Shown here one piece after another: positions 14,344 through 16,415 of a stretch of 16,415 bases of DNA (its first letter is position 1; each line of letters begins with the position of its first letter). This DNA is from a bacterium (lineage in GTDB: Bacteria; Electryoneota; JAOADG01), in contig JAOADG010000040.1 of NCBI GenBank assembly GCA_026417415.1, positions 1-16,415 on the forward strand, read 5' to 3'. The translations under genes and the position numbers were made by a program. The notes beneath the pieces are model-generated. The model did not search any database. It was not told where the DNA came from and worked only from the letters and a program-made list of their open reading frames with translations.

Positions 14344-14883
14344 TTACTTGTTTACCTCAACTTGATAAGAACCAGCAGTATATGCCGTAATATTTTTACC
14401 TGAAGGTATAACAGCTTCTTTACCCTTCATGAAAAGAAATAGAAAACAGAGAATTATTGTTAAAGCAATAGCAGTGCCTTGAGTCGATTCACCTTCGTTT
14501 CGAATAGCATTACTCGCTAACATTATTGATGTACCATCTACTGCTGTAACTGATTCTACCTGAATTTCTATTGTTCCAGGTTCGCCGACGATACCAGCTT
14601 TATTACAATATGTGACTGTAGCAATAGCAGGGGTGCCTGCACGAATAACTGTCTTTCCATTTACAATCACATCAGAAGAAGTAATAACATTGACATTTTT
14701 ACCTTGCACATGAGTCTTTGATGAGACAGTTTCCATTAGTTTCAATTGGACAGGTGTTCCAGATTTAATCTCAATTTTCTCGGCTGAATATGAAAATTCA
14801 TACATGAAAATTGTGAACACCAACGAAAAGATCACAGTAAGTACTGTTGGTGTAAAGTACCTAGAGCATCTTATTGTTTTCAT
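14344..14883 (-). CDS. Small exported protein with beta-rich domain and C-terminal membrane helix (function unknown)
   Basis: I do not recognise a named family. The 179-residue protein has an N-terminal signal peptide (hydrophobic 12-29, possible cleavage after SYSA). A Gly/Val-rich beta-type domain (37-122) includes SGTPVQLKLMETVSSKTHVQ (41-60), VIVNGKTVIRAGTPAIATV (72-90) and GEPGTIEIQVESVTAVDGT (100-118). A strongly hydrophobic helix (137-153) follows, and a short tail has VIPSGKNITAYT. The pattern of GTPV, then AGTPA, then VDGT recalls VirB10/TrbI-like beta domains, though at low confidence. The ATGA overlap with the upstream gene and a GAAAGGA ribosome site support the start. It is the last gene of the AT-rich three-gene operon and converges on mazG with a 42-bp gap. 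Confidence 0.7.
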   Translation of the reverse strand: MKTIRCSRYFTPTVLTVIFSLVFTIFMYEFSYSAEKIEIKSGTPVQLKLMETVSSKTHVQGKNVNVITSSDVIVNGKTVIRAGTPAIATVTYCNKAGIVGEPGTIEIQVESVTAVDGTSIMLASNAIRNEGESTQGTAIALTIILCFLFLFMKGKEAVIPSGKNITAYTAGSYQVEVNK

Positions 14884-15728
14884 TTGTGATTCCTTTCTTC
14901 TAAAGGTTCGTAAAAATGAGATTTGAAATCATTTTCTCTTTTTTTATTCATTCTATCTGCAGCATTATAAGAACCGTAAAGACTTCCTATATACCATGCT
15001 GAAGATAAAAAACCAGTAAAATACGCAACAGGTTTATTATTTAATTCGTAAGATCTAATTGTCATTATTGAAAAAGCGGTAATCACTACCATAGCGGATA
15101 TAGCAGTATGGTAATGTTCACTATAAGCGTAACCTAAGCCCGGAATAACTGCAAGTAGAGTAGATAAAGTTTTAGATTTTTTTTGTATCTTTGGCATTTG
15201 ATTAATTTTCTGGATAAAAGAAGTTGCTAATTTGTAATATTTTGACTGATCTCGTATGTTATTAAACATTAATTTTGCTTCGTCAACTTTTAATTGTTGA
15301 ATTAAAGATAAACCTAAGTAGAAATAAACAGTATCATTAATTATTGAATTTCTTTTTTTTTCTAATTCGTATAATAAACTTTTTAATTGAACCTCTGTAT
15401 CAAAATATTTTCCCAATTTGTAAAAAGAAAGACTTTTTAATACTCTCAGAGTTAACAAAGCAGAATCAGAAACATTCTTTTGTGAAAACTCAATCCAATT
15501 GATAGCATTTTGAAAATCGTTTTGTAAGTAGTAAGTATCAAAGATTTTAACAATTAATTTAATGTTTGTACTATCAGAATAATATTCCTTTAGGTACTCT
15601 GATCGTGCCAATTCAAAGAAGTTGTTTCTAAAGAGCCAATTTGAGTAAGTTTCACAAGTAGCAGTTGAAACTAACACTAATGAAAGTGATAGGGTTTTAT
15701 GGAGTATCGACATAATACAAGCGGCCAT
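14880..15728 (-). CDS. Exported TPR-like protein with C-terminal membrane segments
   Basis: This 282-residue protein has a signal peptide and then a helical region at about 31-175 with TPR-like spacing, for example DFQNAINWIEFSQKN, FYLGLSLIQQLKVDEAKLMF. A membrane module follows: LSTLLAVIPGLGYAYSE (188-204) and hydrophobic helices at about 209-224 and 235-251. The PGLGYAYSEHY motif resembles the PGLGQxYxG signature of small two-helix membrane domains found in Bacteroidota and spirochaete proteins. The function is unknown. The ATG at 15728 overlaps the YidD-like gene by 32 bases. An ATG at 15713 gives a cleaner signal peptide (MSILHKTLSLSLVLV) and a 17-base overlap, and is a good alternative. 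Neither start has a Shine-Dalgarno site. Operon position suggests a partner of the YidD-like protein. Confidence 0.7.
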   Translation of the reverse strand: MAACIMSILHKTLSLSLVLVSTATCETYSNWLFRNNFFELARSEYLKEYYSDSTNIKLIVKIFDTYYLQNDFQNAINWIEFSQKNVSDSALLTLRVLKSLSFYKLGKYFDTEVQLKSLLYELEKKRNSIINDTVYFYLGLSLIQQLKVDEAKLMFNNIRDQSKYYKLATSFIQKINQMPKIQKKSKTLSTLLAVIPGLGYAYSEHYHTAISAMVVITAFSIMTIRSYELNNKPVAYFTGFLSSAWYIGSLYGSYNAADRMNKKRENDFKSHFYEPLEERNHK

Positions 15729-16095
15729 TGATGATTTTAGTATTGTAAAGATTTAAATCATGGGAGCATCTATTTAACCTATCAACTGATTTTAAAATCC
15801 CAAGAACTAAACCGTATTTTTTAAGCGATTCGAAACTAAATCTTGAACAAGACGGATACATAGGACAATTGTGATCGTCGATATCACTAACGTATTTTCT
15901 GTAAATAAAGTACATCACTTTTACAGGAAAAAGTACAAATTCTGTTTTAACGTTATCTTTTATTTGTTCATTATGGCTTTTATCATTCAAAGATGGATTT
16001 GCTTTAGATGAACAAAAGTAAAAAAAAACCAGTAAGAAATTTATTAAAAAAATCTTTCTAATAAAACTTTGATTGGATGAATTATATGGTTTCAT
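15697..16095 (-). CDS. yidD: YidD-like protein with N-terminal signal or anchor segment
   Basis: The C-terminal part (about 53-120) is a YidD domain (membrane protein insertion efficiency factor, Haemolytic domain). It contains CPMYPSCSRFSFESLKKYG (77-95), with the CxxYPSCS motif (C77, C83), and DRLNRCSHD (105-113, C110). Ordinary YidD is 70-100 residues and starts close to the domain. This one is 132 residues and carries an N-terminal hydrophobic stretch (12-28) ending in a Cys-containing segment (FCSSKA), which suggests export or anchoring. The usual GGYDPV tail is replaced by GRLYYVDTP. It is the first gene of a low-GC three-gene operon behind a near-consensus sigma-70 promoter, with no visible Shine-Dalgarno site. 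It may not serve YidC-dependent insertion as classical YidD does. Confidence 0.83.
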   Translation of the reverse strand: MKPYNSSNQSFIRKIFLINFLLVFFYFCSSKANPSLNDKSHNEQIKDNVKTEFVLFPVKVMYFIYRKYVSDIDDHNCPMYPSCSRFSFESLKKYGLVLGILKSVDRLNRCSHDLNLYNTKIINGRLYYVDTP

Positions 16096-16160
16096 TTAAT
16101 TGCAAAGTTAAAGTACTTTACGAAATTATTTTGAAAAACACACTACTGGCGTCCTTTTTA

Positions 16161-16189
16161 ATTATACAAAAATTAAAGACGGTTTTCAA
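16161..16189 (-). promoter_or_regulatory. Sigma-70-type promoter of the YidD-like operon
   Basis: On the minus strand, TTGAAA (16184-16189) and TATAAT (16161-16166) are separated by exactly 17 bases. This is five of six matches at -35 and a perfect -10. Transcription would start near 16154, giving a leader of about 59 bases before the ATG at 16095. Confidence 0.65.
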
Positions 16190-16266
16190 GTATTAACACC
16201 CCTCTATACATTTCAATAAAATCTTAGAGCGACGCACGTACATTGTCATTTGCGATTGTTAATCGG

Positions 16267-16415
16267 TCAATGCACTTCTCCCAATACCATCACATTCCTT
16301 CTTGGGAAATAGCCCACGACTCTATCGTGCAGAATTGGATTCCCTAGAATTCCATCTACACCGAACATAGACAATAAGTGGCTTGATTCTTCAGGAAAAA
16401 TTCCACACCGCACAG
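16267..16415 (-). CDS. Partial gene, C-terminus possibly of a retropepsin-like aspartic protease
   Basis: A minus-strand frame enters from the right edge and stays open for 48 codons to a TGA at 16267-16269. The peptide includes SHLLSMFGVDGILGNPIL and ends VVGYFPRRNVMVLGEVH. VDGILGN followed by a Val-rich strand and FPRR is typical of the C-terminal half of retropepsin-like proteins (hydrophobic-hydrophobic-DG-hydrophobic-hydrophobic-G). The N-terminal half with the catalytic DTG is outside the window, so the assignment is tentative. The other two frames on this strand are soon closed. About 80 bases separate its stop from the promoter of the YidD-like operon. Confidence 0.42.
   Translation of the reverse strand, partial: VRCGIFPEESSHLLSMFGVDGILGNPILHDRVVGYFPRRNVMVLGEVH

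Noticed and set aside
14296-14349. AAGTAATA/TATTACTT as a bidirectional terminator between mazG and the converging gene
   Set aside because: It is a weak AT-only 8-bp stem with a loop of about 40 bases that overlaps coding ends; not convincing.

Overview
The window reads as a piece of a Gram-negative chromosome of moderate GC. It has lipoprotein signals, an outer-membrane-type lipocalin and an AlgI-type acyltransferase locus. Several starts have strong Shine-Dalgarno sequences, for example AAGGAGG before a TTG start and AGGAGGT before the second methyltransferase, which argues against a typical member of class Bacteroidia. A relative of Chlorobi/Ignavibacteria or another FCB-type or spirochaete-like lineage is possible. 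There is no rRNA or other phylogenetic marker, so I do not commit.

Layout. (1) 1-622 is non-coding and holds three 76-bp G/C-run palindromic elements: two on the minus strand and one on the plus strand that abuts the second. (2) 623-8759, minus strand, is a ten-gene lipid-modification operon read from right to left: DUF2878 membrane protein, START-domain protein (interrupted by an in-frame TAA), DUF1295 membrane enzyme, Blc-like lipocalin, COG2907 FAD oxidoreductase, DUF1365 protein, cyclopropane-fatty-acid-synthase (CFA) family methyltransferase, second CFA-family methyltransferase, SRPBCC protein and acyl-lipid desaturase. Every junction but the last overlaps. (3) 8760-9004 is a divergent promoter region. 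(4) 9005-14301, plus strand, is an O-acylation operon of two SGNH/GDSL-like exported proteins and an MBOAT (AlgI-like) protein, followed by mazG. This MazG carries an in-frame low-complexity insertion of about 75 residues. (5) 14344-16095, minus strand, is an AT-rich three-gene operon behind a near-consensus sigma-70 promoter: a signal-peptide-bearing YidD-like protein, a TPR-like membrane protein and a small exported beta-rich protein. (6) 16267 to the right edge holds the 3' end of a minus-strand gene whose C-terminus looks retropepsin-like.

How the genes work together. The lipid operon has the parts needed to alter acyl chains already in phospholipids (two SAM methyltransferases, an FAD oxidoreductase, a di-iron desaturase) and to bind or move lipids (START, SRPBCC, lipocalin). 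Related COG2907/DUF1365/CFA clusters in proteobacteria are linked to light and singlet-oxygen responses and to furan fatty acid synthesis. My best hypothesis is that this operon makes a methylated, possibly dimethylated furan, fatty acid. The divergent operon would O-acylate an exported polysaccharide or envelope glycan. The most unusual items are the paired methyltransferases with complementary active-site changes, the nonsense codon inside a tightly coupled operon, the 76-bp element family with covarying stems, and the MazG insertion.
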